Shown: positions 12,334-24,899, counted from the stretch's first letter. The stretch: 56,481 nt of DNA from Alectoria sarmentosa (GCA_009733775.1 WOGZ01000225.1:1-56481); one strand, 5' to 3'. Notes: generated from the sequence alone by a model not told the origin. A program made the numbers and translations.

Positions 12334-13159
12334 TCACTTCTTGTATGGGAACGCCCAGGCCCTTACGACCGTCCAAAGCCACCATGCGTTGTTACTCATG
12401 TTGCTAATTCCGTACTCCTGCGGTCTTTCACCAACTTCAGCCATGGCCAGAATAGCCTCAGCGGTAGGGCCTGGCCACTTCTCACGGATATAGGCTGCAA
12501 CCATATCCTGTCCATTTGTGATGCCGGCTTAGGTCGTGTCAGCCAGACTGAGTTCTGATGGCGGCCTCAGAAGCACAAATGAGCTCGCTGGGAGGAAAGC
12601 ATAACATACCACTGTTCCAAAGATTCCCGTCGCTAACCCACCTCTTGTCCTCCCACACCGCCTCTGGGAATTTTTTCTTCAATTCTGGTAACATTGCCCT
12701 CGATCCCGTAACCCTCTTTCCTTTCAAAATCCCCGCGTACGCCGCAGGAATTACCCCCGTGCAAACAGTCAACACATCCGTCCCGCTATCAAAATGTCCC
12801 TTGATGAAGCTATTCAAAGCATCGGTCGGCTTGTACGCCCAAGGATCCGGCCCGGGAATCAGTAGAACATCCAGCGTCTTCTCTCCACCCTTCTTCGGAG
12901 GGGAGCAGATGTTGTCGGAGATGGAAGCATCAACGCGCAATCCCGCGTTTGCGGTACATTCATGTAGTGTGTTGGGACCGGCTTGATCGATGTAGAGGAT
13001 TTCCATGGGGATGGCGCCGGCTTTGAGGGGACCGGGGAGGGACAAGGCGGAGAGGTAAGATGGTGAGAGCATGCCGAAGAGATCGATAGAGGAAAGGTCG
13101 AGAAGTTGGACGTGGTCGATGAGGAGAACCCCAATGCGAGGGGTGGGTTTGGGTGCCAT
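12334..13159 (-). CDS. DJ-1/PfpI-family protein
   Basis: Exons are 13159-12610 and 12527-12334. The 82-bp intron begins GTATGT, has a CTGAC branch site and ends CTAAG. The protein is 247 residues, a normal size for single-domain members of the DJ-1/ThiJ/PfpI (class I glutamine amidotransferase-like) superfamily. Visible features are the N-terminal strand PRIGVLLIDHVQLLDLSSID, the nucleophile elbow TVCTG with Cys133, and the late motif WVSDGNLWNSAGITNGQD, whose AG is restored only by splicing. Fungal relatives resemble isonitrile hydratase or AraC-type amidase domains; substrate cannot be told from sequence. I chose the ATG at 13159 because the family's first strand starts eight residues later; longer non-ATG starts exist. 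It is the only intact gene in this decayed part of the window. Confidence 0.88.
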
Positions 13160-15225
13160 CGTTGAGGTCGATACTGGTGGGGTGAATTGGTTTGGTGGTA
13201 GAGAACTTGGTGGGCGGATTTTTCCTTTGTTGGATAACAAGGCCACTCAGTAGTAGTCTCATATGAATGTAGTATGTCTGTCTTACCATGATCTATGTAA
13301 GAGTGTAGGCTACTTATACTATAAGAAGCCTGTGGCAAACGCACGTTAGTAACTTGACACAAGTGTGTTGTAATCTTAGGGTCATTGCAGTAGTGTTAAA
13401 ACACTATTAGTGGGTAGCGCTTAACATACTGTTAGCACTGGATAGTGTGATAATGCAGGTCTCCTATTGGCTGATTCCAACATCCTAGGAGAAGATGGAG
13501 CTTTACGTAGCATTGCAGTTGTCACACGTCGGCTTTCGGGAAGGCCGAGGCGCGAAATGGACTGCCATGTTAATCAGGCAGCACTTTCTGGAGGAAACGT
13601 TGTAAAGTTCAGAGTCTCTGCGTCGGCATCTTCCTTGTGGAACAGGAGATTTGTTCACAGAGAGAAGAGATTCACTTGAACTGAGAAACAGGCAGCACAA
13701 TTCCGTTGGATGATAGGGTCTTATGAGTGTGTTAGACTGAAGCCACAAGACTGTTACTACTGATCCTTCTGCAATGAGGGTTCTGTACGTAGAGGGAGAG
13801 GTTTGGGATTCCAATTTGTGGACTAGGCAGCCGCTTTCGATTGGGCCACAGTCACCCATCAACAAGCCACACGAGTCGAGGGCGCGTTTCAAGAGGGTAT
13901 GGATTTCGTGCTTCGCTGCTTGTTTGTTGCGAAATCACCGTCAGGGTCAGCGAAACTTGCTCAAACGTCGCTCGTGCATCCATGTTGTATCAAGACTTCA
14001 GCCTCGTCGCTAAATCTATTTGCAAGCCTGTCCGACTTGCGGTCGGGGTCATGAAATAGTATACTAGCAACGCTTCCACGATCACGGTGTCAGGCAAGAC
14101 AAACAGAGTAAGAGAAACAAAAGAAATACGGACCAGAAGAGCTCGAGGACGAAACCAAAAACCCCCCTAGGCAATAGCCCCACACCCGGAAACCGTGGGG
14201 TACAGTACGTGTAATTGGCGTATTTCTCATCCCGCTTTACAGCTCCACCAGCTCTGAGCAACGACGACTAATATGTTGAAAGCAGCGTTGTGAGAACATG
14301 CTTCTGGTGACCACTCAACCGTAGTGATAGAACAGAACGCATCTTGATTTCAATACAAAGTCTTCATGGTGTGAGAAGAGGACTGAAGCTAAGTAACGAG
14401 GCTGTGCCAGCGGCCAAGCCATCGGTCAAAATATAGTCGAGGCTGGGCAGCTCTACTTGTATGCAGCCTTCTTTGACATGTTGTATATGATAGTCCAAAT
14501 TTCCCATTCTGCTTTTCGCACTTGACTTTCCAACACGCCCTGATGTTCAACTGACATTGCTCAACGTGAAGCCCTTTCATTTCTGAGACCGAGGTCCGAT
14601 AAGGCCGTTGGCTCAACAGAAATATCCATCAGAGTGTCCGTGATGAACAGGTAGACATGGAAGAGATGCAGAACGATCGTGGAAGTCACAGCTCAGACTC
14701 CAGGCAAGGTAGTGGCTATTGGAGTTGAAGTGGCCATGGTTCAGGATGCAGCATCCAAGCTTGCAGTTCGGTAGTGAATCATAATGCTGGGCGTTGACAT
14801 TTGACCGTTCCCAGCAATCCTCAGCCTGCAGCTCGTTCGTACCTTTCGATCCAACCTCAAGCGCTGGCCCTTCTGATGCTACGCGACCATACGAAGACCT
14901 CCGAGAGCAACCGATATCGCTTGTGGAAAAGGATAGAAAGATACCCAGAGGTGATGCAGATCAAGAGGATGACCACCGTTTGGAAGGGAGGGACCTCTCA
15001 CGCATCAGTCCACAGCCTACCGTAATGTACGGCGAACAAGGATAGCTTTGTTCACACGCTCGCTTCGGGAGACAAGAACGCTGCCAGCACTGCAGGTGAA
15101 AGACCGTGGAGGCTCTGATAAACCTTTACCATCTTTGGACGAATCTTGGCGATATCATCGACAAAAAATTCGGTTCCGCGGACCTCAGAACTCTTAACTG
15201 GCTCCTTGGCTTGTGTTGATGCTAA
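13160..15225. other. Intergenic, no firm gene
   Basis: Contains the promoter side of the DJ-1-family gene and about 2 kb with only short frames. A plus-strand frame at 14801-15025 precedes the ankyrin pseudogene and might be its lost 5' exon (it has LWKRIERYPEVMQIKRM), but no splice path was found. Nothing else is supportable. Confidence 0.35.
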
Positions 15226-16539
15226 AAGACTTTGGCCATGCTTGATAATGCTGTTTCGACAGAAGCACCGCAGATATTATCTCAGACGGTCGAAGCCCGA
15301 GACACTGAATTCCTCAACGTCCTCTTGTAACAGCGAGCCGATATTAATCAAACGGGCGAAGAAGGCAATGCACCATTGTTCAATGCATCAGAACTAGGCT
15401 TTGCTTCCATGGTAAAGCGATTGCTTGACGCTGGAGCCAATTTACAATGCGCCGCGAGGAGTATTATCCCTCTCCACGATTCGGCCGAGAAAATTTATAC
15501 GTTGACTGTGGATTATCTGCTCGAAGTCGGCGCGCATGTCAACGCACTGAGGTCTAAGGTTGATGCCGCGCTATACTTCGCCAGTACCTACGGGAATCTA
15601 TATGTGATCAGGAAATTTTTTGGGCAAAGGAGCTCAAGCCCGGCTGGCAGCTCCGTCAATTATCTCTCCACTTGACGCCGCCGTATCTCGAGGCCACCCC
15701 GATATTGTTAAAGTCCTAATGGACGCATGGGCGGACCTCGACGGACGAAAATTTGATATGATACCAGTGCTTGTGGCAATCTCATACCAGCATGAACGAG
15801 TCATTGAGTTCTCCTCGCTCGAGGTGCGGAAGACCTCGTTGATCGGCTGCTAACCAGACCAGCCTCCGTCAATTTCAAGTCGCTGTCTGGGTTCGCGGCC
15901 TTGTACGATTCCTCATTGGCGGGCTACATAATTGTGACCAAACAAGTTTTGTACGCCCATGCAGACGATCCCGGGGTCGACACGTCGCCGTTGGCCATGG
16001 TGTCCCGGAATCGACAAGATGATGCCATCACCCTATTACTCCCAGTAACCAAAGACCCCTTCATGTTAGGCTGCTTCGGCTGGAATATCTTCGACTGGGT
16101 GGCATTGGACCCCTCGGCGCTCTCACACCTCCTCGCAAGCCAGCATGTGAAATACCACCTAACCAGCCCAGCAGCACGCAAGTCCCAAGTCCGTAACATC
16201 TGTACTCTAGCGCGCTCTATGCTCCAATCACGTGTCGCAACCGACATTCGTCTCTGCTTTCTGGGCCCCTGTCTCCTGATGATGCACGACACGGTCGACG
16301 CCGAAAAGGCATACTAGCTCCACGTACGCGACCACGCCGGGGCCGAGGGGGGGCCGTTGCCGTATACTGTCAAATGCGATCTGTGGAATACTGGTGTCAC
16401 TGGGAACCTCTACATCTGTATTAAGCTTGTGGGGAGACCGCTGTGCGACGATTGCATGACCAAGTATAAAGAGAAGACGAAGGAGATAAGAATATGCAAG
16501 GATCATGGCTATCATGTGATATGTCTCATCGGCATTTGA
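15226..16539 (+). pseudogene. Ankyrin-repeat protein pseudogene with ZZ-like finger
   Basis: A plus-strand reading frame with ankyrin features (ASELGFASMVKRLLDAGAN, DAAVSRGHPDIVKVLMD) is broken four times. A TAA lies at 15328-15330, between LNVLL and QRADINQ. A frameshift sits at the T run near 15615-15620. A second frameshift lies near 15805. A TAG at 16315-16317 separates VDAEKAY from LHVRDHAG. Beyond that the frame stays open to a TGA at 16539 and encodes a Cys/His-rich tail (CDLWNTGVTG, LCDDC, CKDHGYH) like the ZZ-type zinc-binding ends of fungal ankyrin proteins. Both stops are what CAA/CAG would give after C-to-T. Such proteins are often linked to nonself recognition in fungi, but function here is inferred and the gene is not intact. 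Confidence 0.8.
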
Positions 16540-16927
16540 AAGGCGAGTACGGTAAGTGGCCGGAGTAGCTTGTGAATACGACGGGTTAGAGCGTGGATGA
16601 GTGGTTGAGACATGTGTATGGTGGAGGAGAGACGGAGTCTCGAGTCAGTGCAGGGAGTGACCGGACTCTGTAGAACATTCAAAGTCGGGCTCATGGCATC
16701 TGGGTATCTTGACCAGCGTAGGCTTCACAGAGACGCAGCTTTCGTCGACGGATTTTTCATACAGATGCTCGGGTATCTGACAATCAATGTCATTGATTAC
16801 TAAACTCGATATTCAAAACCAACCCCTTTGGAAATCATCCTCCTTTCCAGCGGAATCGAAAATGAAGAGCAAATATTCAACCTCTCCCAGATTTCAAACC
16901 TCGGCCGTATGTGTTCCGGCCTCATTT

Positions 16928-18482
16928 TCATACGCCCGCCCGCCCGCTGGTCTCGTTACCCTGCTCGATGGACTGATACGTCCTCACCGCACGCTTGTCG
17001 AGGGGGGGGGGGAAGTCTTGATTAGGATTCTGGCGTTTCTCGGCGAAGATCTTGGTGTTCGAACCGTTGCTACTCCCTTCAGCGTACCCCACATATTTCG
17101 AGCTATCGCTCTCTGCGGTTGTAGGACTTCTTTCATCGTTCAAAGCGGACGTGATTTGGTCGGTGAAAATGGCAGTGGCATTGGTCACAGTTGTGGATGA
17201 AAAGCTTGAACCATATGTGGTCACGCCTGGTTCTGAGGAGGAATCTAGTGAGATTTCGGCGTTGGAGATTTTCGTCTCTGCTGGTCCGTCAAAGGATATC
17301 ATCCGGCTTCCTCATATCTCGTCTGGTCCGCTGCTGGGGGGGGGAATAAGTCTTCCATTTGTTGCCGTGAAGGGTTGTGGTGAAGACTGTCTGGCTGTAC
17401 GGTCAAGGATGGGGTGTGTCGTTATCTGTGATTGCATCGAATACGCCAGCAGATCTTGAATCCCCGGAGATCATCGCTGCTTGGGTTCCAAGGGGACCCA
17501 TTGAGTCTGTGAAGAGTAGTTCGCTATCAGAAGTCCTGGTTTATGATTGGCCATAGTTCAAGGGAGCAGAAGCCTATTGAGGCGCATAGGCAGAGTGGTG
17601 TAAGGTTGAAGCGCCGGATCCAACAGGCTGAGGTACCTTGGATATATAGGCCACGCTGCCGGATGTATAGGCTGCAGCTCCTCATACAGCAGTTCGGAAT
17701 AGAGCCTGCACTGTGGGGTCTCCGCCGATCAAAAGCAGGTTCGAAAGGGTCAAAGATGGAAACGTCTTCGTGGCAGAGTCAACAGTTGCATCGCATTCTT
17801 CTGGACTTGCGCTTTGTTTGTTTCAAGTCCAGTCAACCCCACCGGGCCTATCCTTTCCGGCAGCCGGGGCCGTCAAAGTTTTCGGGGGTACGTTCCGCTT
17901 GTTCTTGATACAATCTCCTTCATCGCCCTTATTCTGTCCTGGGATTGGCGATATGTATGTAAGAGCGTAAAGGTCTGAATCTTGGCCTCCACCAGGCGGA
18001 TGCCGGGAAATGTATCTGATGGACTTACGGGAGCAGCGGTCTCGTATGATGTTTGGTTTATCGTGGGATTTAACAACTCTGCCAAATGAATCCTTGATGC
18101 ATTGATTGTATGTGAAGCGTTTAATGTTGATGTCGATAAGGGCACTTCTGGTGTATAGCTGATAGCAGTGGAAGTCATGGTAGCTGGACCATTTGGGGGG
18201 GGCCGGCGAAGTCCCCGGGAGCGGCCCCGGGGTATCGCTGTAGCCTCTGTATTTCTGTTCTGTGAGAGCTGTCGCCTCTCGCGTGACTGAAGGCGGGTCG
18301 ACAGCTCCAGAGCTAGCGGAAACAGAGGTGCTCCATACTGATTTTATCAATCTCAAAGCGTCCGGAAGCGACAGGATGAAGTCGGTTTTGTACTTGGCTG
18401 AAAGGGAACTTTGCCTTCTTGGTGTATCTTGTTTCTCAAAAGCGCAACTTTGCTGCTCTTGAGCTGAAAATGATGTGGACAA
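16928..18482 (-). pseudogene. Remains of a Ser/Thr-rich gene
   Basis: Several minus-strand frames share Ser/Thr/Asn-rich composition with potential N-glycosylation sites: 18482-18240 (VWSTSVSASSGAV), 18178-17873 (STSTLNASHTINASR), about 17790-17670 (ATVDSATKTFPSLTLSNLLL), about 17530-17400 (SELLFTDSMGPLGTQAAM) and 17302-16928 (SSFSSTTVTNATAIFTDQ). They are interrupted by stops and shifts, several next to G/C homopolymers. This looks like a secreted or cell-wall-type protein gene broken into pieces, but no conserved domain or signal peptide could be confirmed. It might also be several introns in an intact gene; too many stops remain for me to call that. Confidence 0.4.
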
Positions 18483-18530
18483 GACTACTCTGGTGGGTGC
18501 ACAGAGAGCCGTGATACGGCATTGTTAAAA

Positions 18531-21500
18531 AAAATTTCCTCGAACAATGGATCCACCAATTCGGCAAGAGATCAAAATATTTCAAGCTCGTAGTATACTG
18601 CTACGTACCTATACCGACGGCGCTAGACACCAGGCTATGGGTAGAGGACGCTGCTGTAACCATAACGTAAATCAACCCGCAATAGAACTGCCGTTAGACA
18701 CCATACAAAACATCTTTGGACGCCATTGTCATTAATGCGCCATTCCATTTGCAATTAATATTTCATTAGTCTCGAAACAAACCCCATTAAAAGATCTGAA
18801 ACGTCAACAGCGCCTCGCCTAGCAAAGCAAGCATATTAGGAGCATTGACGGATTTTCCAACCTTTTTGCCGCGCGAGTGGGGCTTGTTTTTCTCATGGTT
18901 TTTATTATTGGTACGTTTTCTAGTTTATTGTGGTTGAGGAATGAATGGATGGAATGGACAGACTCGCGGTTTTGTGCAGTGGGATGTTGGGTGGTGGGGG
19001 GAAGGGAAGGGAAGTGAAGTGCGAGGACGGTTGGAAGAAGGGAGGGAGGGAGGGGTTCTTATTGGATTTTTTGCAGTGAGGAAGAGAGGTTGATATGGAG
19101 TTTGGGAATGAGGATGTGGTTTGGAAGATTTGGAAAAGGAAGGGTTTGAAGAGCAGAGGTAAGAATCAAGCCTACTAAAGTAGGCTTCAGGAGCTGGGTT
19201 ATTTCAGACAGATGAGACACTTTGCACCTTGGATTTCTAAGTCTCGGACTCTACCTTTCCAACAGCAGATCCATTCTTCTCTGCTATGCACTGCCACGTG
19301 GTGCTCTTCTCCCCTATGCATATTCGCATCCACAGCCTCCCACTCCCAGCCCCGCAGCACAAATCATAAAAGACCCTTCCTTCCATCAAGCAGAGCCCAC
19401 CCTTGCACTCGAAACGCTATCCTTCCAACCCTGTCCCAACGCCCTCAAAAAGTGTAGACTTCGTCATGACGAATGCGGTCAGGGATATATATCAAAGAAT
19501 CATTTGGAAGCCCGAACGTCCCCGCTATTATATTATTATTGATAGTATGGGATATCCAGTTCGCAAAGCCGGCGGCAAGGCGTCTAGGCGAATTTCCAGG
19601 CTGTCTTCTTCTTCTTCAGGGTCTCTGTGAGGAGGAAATTTGAGCATGGAATGTATAAGCGTTGAGAGATAATGCCGCGCAGCCAGAGCGCAACCATGGT
19701 AGAGCTCTGCGGCAGCGATGATAGATGAAGCAGGATCGTTTTCGTCACAGGTGGTGGTGCAATGAGTTTCCGAGCCCGTTGGCTTCGCCGCTCGGTGCTA
19801 TCAATGCCTACATCCACGTTTCAGATGACGGAGAATGAGTCTGGCCTCTTTCTTCGTCGCTGGGAAATTCCATTAATTGAAAATGGCGGTTGAGGACGGT
19901 CGTGAAGGGAAATATCATGAGGAGTACATACGGAGGTTGCAACCGAAAGTCCTGAACATGCGCTAGTGCCAGCCCTAGCCCTACTTTCGGAAGATGGCCC
20001 TACCTATGGTAGAAGACGCTAGAATTATTTTCTGGGAGCCCATAGAGTAGGTATCTTTTGGGCATGATAGGGGGGGCATGGGGCTCAGGCCAGGTACATT
20101 TTCCGACGCAGCTCTAGGCGCATTGTCCAGGCGACTTTTGGGGCGGAGAGTGGTCCGACGTCTGGACCATTCCTTTTCTTGGCATGTTCAGGACTTTTCG
20201 ATGGCAACCTCCGTATTCAAGCATGAAAAGAGCAGTTCGGCTTTTTTTTTCCCTCGCAATTGCCACGATGTTCGTAGCCAAGATTCCTGTCTGCGGGGTT
20301 CGTAGGGGATTTCTATTGGTCTATGTTATTTCTTATTTGTACGAGCTCATGCGATAAAGATACCCAAAAAGTCGGAACGGTCTCCGTAGCCCAAATTGAA
20401 GGAAGATTCTACACCAGCGCCAAGGCAGCAGCGGATCATGCCCCCGTCGGAAGGGAACTCCATACCCACAAAACATCAACCAGAACACCCTTTTTTTTTT
20501 TTTTTTTTTTTTTTTTACCTCTCCCCAGCACCCAAAAAAAATCCCCAACCTACTCTACAGCATAACGAACGAACGAACGAAAACGTACCCTACCTATGAT
20601 AAAAAAAAACTTCTTGCGTCGAATTTTTTTTTATTGGTTGTGCAAGACGAAGGTAGGTACATATGCTCGAGGGCATGTTTGGCGGTGGTGGTGGCGGGCG
20701 GGTGTTTGTTGGACGACCAACGTGATCAGACCTACGCATCTACATATCTCTCATAGGAGTCGAAGGCCGGTAAATGCCGGCGCTAATCTTTTTTTTTTTT
20801 CGAACGAACGAACGGCACTCACTCATTCGAACCTCTCTCTCTCACCGAGAACCTCCAGCGCGTATTTCTCATCCCGCCCTCCGCATAACCTATGTAGGTA
20901 CCCCTATCCTCCGCACAGACCAAATCCCACTCTTCCTACATACATTAGCCATCCTAGGTAGGTAGCTCTCCGATGAACCATAGGCCCGCCAAATGACAGA
21001 GGTACCCTACCCACAACATGAAACCAACACACCTAACCAGAAACCTACCCACCTACATATGTACAGTACTTGCACTAAGCCCACAACAAGCCCCCAAACC
21101 CCAGAACCGAGCAGCCCCATCACCCCCATCCCCATCCCCAAGCCCGGATCTCATCTCAAACCCCCCCACCCCCCCTCCTCGATCTCCGATCTACCTACAT
21201 ACTCACCACTACCCGCCCTTTCTTCTACGCGCACCTGTCCCCCCTCTCGTCCCTTCCTCAAAAAAGTGGTCCCAAACGCAAATCGGCGATCCGGTGGCTT
21301 GGGAATTCAAAATTACACTCATGCGGCGGAGATCCGGGGAAGCAAGGCTTTTTTGTCGATCATGTGTTTGTTTGCTTGGCTTTGGTGGGGAAATGCTTTC
21401 TGCGCTTGGTTAGGCACCCCACGTTTTTGCGCGGGATGGGGCCGAAAAAAAAAGGAGGGGAGGGTTTATCGATTATGCAGAGTAGGCAGCGTGGTATCGA

Positions 21501-22510
21501 TGATCATCTTAAAAAGGGGCCGGGGGAAATTGGGGGTGTGTGAGAAACGAATGGCACGGATACGGATGGGATCAGGCAGGCAGCAAGCAGAAACGGCCGA
21601 GCACGGCAATTCAATCCTCCTCCTCCGTCGTCGTCGTCGATAATAGGGTTGATTGGCCACCTCACCACGTTGCAATTTTTGAAAACTCGCATGAAAACGA
21701 GACGCAAAACATGTTACGGTAATGCCGCATGGTGCTGATGACGACGACGATGACGACTGACGCAGGGTCAAATATTTAATTAATTGCTGACCTGCGTCCC
21801 GCTCTCTCCGGCGCGCTGTCCGTGTGCAAAGAAGTAAGTACATACCTACCTTACATAAAGAATGATAAAATAAGAAACGACGGACGGCCGGGGGGAAACG
21901 TGGGAGCGATCCTTCGTTGATTAGGCGTGCTGCAGCGTGCCCCTTGTCGTGTTCGGAGATGATGCTTCTCTTCTGTGCTGTGCTGTGCTGTAAGGCCGTC
22001 TTATTCAGCTGACGGATTTTTGATTTTTTTTCTTTTCTTTTCGATTTTTTTTTTTTTTGTCCTTTGCTGCCGCTGCTGCACGCCTTGCATTTTTATCGAT
22101 TTTTTTTTCTTCTTCTCTTCTCTTCTCTTATCGCGAAAATCTCAATGTCCGCGTTTTTTGCTTGATGAAAGTGTGTCATGCATGCATGCTTGCATGAAGT
22201 ACAGTACGGTACATTGTTTCATGTGTCGTGGGAAGCAATCGTTTTTTCTCTCCCGGAGCGCGATCCTTGCAGCCAATAATGAACCTGGTTCGACCATCAT
22301 CATCAAAGATCAAAGTACCACCTTCTCCTCCTCACCACCATTGCCTTTTTTCTCTTCTTCTTCTACACACATACTCATGCTTCAGCCCTTCTTCCTACTT
22401 AGCAAGCCGGGAAAGTCGCATTGGTCCAACCCCGGGCCTTTTTCGGCTCTCCTTCTCCAAAAGTAAAGCGGAGGAGAGCACCCACCTTGCCGGTTCGGTT
22501 ACCGGTTGAG
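18531..22510. other. Gene desert with simple repeats
   Basis: Nearly 4 kb with no gene I can support. It contains a T run of 26 at 20491-20516, AACG/GAAC tetranucleotide repeats near 20561-20580 and 20800-20815, C-rich pyrimidine sequence at 21080-21190, and a T/C-rich stretch at 22015-22135. Long open frames here (for example 20993-21643 plus) follow base composition and lack protein features. Confidence 0.5.
19040..19055 (+). other. G-quadruplex motif
   Basis: Four G runs of three to four bases separated by single A residues (GGGAGGGAGGGAGGGG). This is the short-loop form expected to fold readily. It sits within a wider G-rich stretch (18985-19060) with no gene assigned nearby. Confidence 0.75.
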
Positions 22511-22640
22511 GAAAGTATTAGAGTTCGTTCGTTTCGTTCGGTAAAGAAAGTATGAAAGTTCGTTTCGTTTCGTTCGGTAAGCAAAGTGTGAAAGTTCGCT
22601 TCGTTTCGTTCCTTTCGGGTGAGGAAAAAGTGTGAAAGAA
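22511..22640. repeat. Minisatellite of about 44 bp
   Basis: Three to four imperfect copies of a unit containing GAAAGTTCGTTTCG and TTCGGTAAGAAAGTGTG. Copies differ by small substitutions and by the number of TTCG blocks. Not coding on the plus strand. Confidence 0.7.
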
Positions 22641-23040
22641 GGCTATCGTAGGTCACTTACTTTAGGTACGGAGAAATGGAGGAGATTATGTTACATAGAT
22701 AGATGCCTTATCTTGCAGCGGGCAACACCGCAGCCCCGCATGGCATGGGTGCAAGTTGTGTGGAGAAGAAGAAGGGTGTAGTGTGGGGTAAACGGGGCTA
22801 CCTAATTAAGGCTGGGATTTTCCTCGATAGGTATTGGACTTTGATGGTTTGAGGTTTGGATTTCTGTGAAGGCTATGGAATTTCTTTGAGAGTGTTGAGA
22901 GGGAGGTGGAAGGGAGGTGGAGGTGAAGGTTATTTGACTGATAAATTGGTTGTTATTATTGTTTTTAAAGTAAGGGTGTACGGGGAGCTTTCTATAACAG
23001 GGTTGCGATATATGTAATCCGTGGTAAACACGCTCTCAAC
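22641..23040. other. Intergenic, no gene seen
   Basis: Balanced sequence with a purine-rich stretch (GGGAGGTGGAAGGGAGGTGGAG near 22898). Near 23010-23045 the sequence TGTAATCCGTGG begins just before the composition falls to AT-rich, as a transposon edge might. Confidence 0.35.
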
Positions 23041-23576
23041 CCTTATGTTCTGAGATCACTTTATCGTTCAATTATTATAAACACTTTTAAAATATATTTA
23101 ACTTGTTTCTCTTTTGCAACGAAGAATCACCTTCGAGAATATCTTAATTTCAATATTCTCTTTATATATTTATCATTTACAATAAACTTATAAAAGATCT
23201 TAAAGTTTTATTATAAGAGAAATTTTCAATAACCCGTAATCGTAAAAGAATCGAGATTCAATCACGTAAGTTCTCGATTTAACTTTTTATAAAATATCGA
23301 ATATTTATATCATTATTTCTTTTAAAGATTAATAGAGATATTTATATTTTAAAAATCTTTTTTTTTACAAAATGCCGTCGTGCGAGAAGCGATGATACGG
23401 TTTGAATCTTATATCGAATTATTCGAAAAAAACGTCGAAAATAAATAATGTAATTAACGTTTTAAAAAATCGATTTTTATAAATATACTAAGTTGTCGAA
23501 ACGAGGGGAATCTTTTCACTTTTTTATAAGTAAAAGATTTATAGTTAGCATCACGTATAAATAAATTTCATTGCTG
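23041..23576. repeat. AT-rich degraded block
   Basis: Composition drops sharply to A+T with scattered CpG, like the block at 1-2340. Stops occur in all frames. Probably part of a RIP-mutated repeat; its other side is cut by the A+G tract that follows. Confidence 0.65.
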
Positions 23577-23771
23577 GTCGTGAAGGAAAGGAGAAGAGAA
23601 ATGAAGGTGAAAGAAAGATAAAGAAAATAAAAAGAGAAAAAGGGAAAAGAGAAGAGAAGAGACGAGACGAGAAAAATAAAGAAGAAAAGAGAAAAGACGA
23701 AAAAAAAAGAGACGAGAAGAGACGAGATAATAAAAAAAAAAAAAAAAAAAAAAAAAAGAAAAAAGAAGAAG

Positions 23772-23803
<32 letters not shown>

Positions 23804-24178
23804 AAAAAGAAGAAAAGAGAAAAGAAAAGAAAAGAAAAGAGAGACGAAAAGAGAAAAAAAATGAAAAAATGAAAACAAAAAGAGAAAAGCCGAAACGAGA
23901 AAAAAAGAGATAAAACGAGATAAAAAGAAAAGAGAAAAGACGAAAAGAGACGAGACCGAAAGAGAAAAGAGAAAAAAGAGAGACGAAAAGAAAAGAGAAA
24001 AGAAAACGAGAGATGAGACGAGACGAAATTAAAAAAAACGAAACGAGACGAAAAGAGAAGAAAAGGAAAAAGACGAGAAAAGAAGAAAGAAAAGAAAAAA
24101 AAAACGAGAAGAATCGAGACGAGGAAAAAAAAAATAAAAACGAAAAGAAAAAAGAAAAAAGAAACGAGACGAGAAGAG

Positions 24179-24213
<35 letters not shown>

Positions 24214-24310
24214 GAGAAGGAAACAAAAAACAAAAAGCGAAGAGAAAAAAAAAGAAAAGCAAAAACAAAAAAGCGATGAGGAGACGAGACGAGACGAGAC
24301 GAGACAAGTT
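23577..24310 (+). repeat. Long A+G (purine) tract
   Basis: About 730 bp in which the plus strand is almost only A and G, built from GAAAA, GAAGA and GACGA-type units with A runs up to about 32 (24180-24211). C appears almost solely as CpG in ACGAG or AGCGA contexts, with a few exceptions such as AAACAAAA. It ends in a clean run of GAGAC pentamers (24280-24304). The complementary strand gives long Phe/Ser/Leu-rich open frames that are composition artefacts. Such mirror-symmetric purine DNA can form triplex (H-DNA). Confidence 0.85.
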
Positions 24311-24431
24311 GAGAAGTAAACTAAGAAATGATTTTAGAATAGTAACAGATGTGTGTTAATCATCAACCACGACACTATTATAACATGATGCGTTTATTAT
24401 ACATATATAAATATCTATCAATTAATTAATT

Positions 24432-24591
24432 TGTTACGAATTTCTTCACTAATATGCTTGACGTTTTTATTAAACTTAGCGCCTTGACATTGCAAAGTCT
24501 TTTTGCCCGCAAATCACTTATATTTCTAAATCATTCATATATACACATTACACATATACATTTATTTCACATATAGAACTTATTTTTAACA
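24432..24591 (+). repeat. 5' LTR, heavily mutated
   Basis: 160 bp. Compared with the 3' LTR, about 20 of 22 differences are C-to-T or G-to-A in this copy, the direction expected from RIP. Confidence 0.88.
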
Positions 24592-24899
24592 ATGATAATA
24601 ACATTTGAAGATTATTTAAAAGTTTATTAAGTTTATTCGTTTATTTGATTATTTACATTATTTAAAGATTATTAAAATATTCATTGTCGAAGAAATTTAC
24701 AAAGAGTCTCACTTTTATAGAGTGTAATATTTTTATCTTTTTTAAAACGTCTATCTCGTTTAATTTAACACTTACACGAATCTTATAATCTTCGTCTTAC
24801 ATCAAACCTTTTAATAAAACCTACGATGTTTTCTAAACATAATCTTATGACTATTTTTATCTTTACGACTTCGAATATTACGAATAACAATAATTTCAC

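Noticed and set aside
20993..21643. 216-codon plus-strand frame rich in Pro, Thr and Ser
   Set aside because: It follows C-rich sequence, overlaps another equally long frame, and has no domain or splice support.
23516..24307. Long minus-strand open frames rich in Phe, Ser and Leu
   Set aside because: They are the complement of an A+G tract; stop codons are rare there by composition and no protein feature is present.
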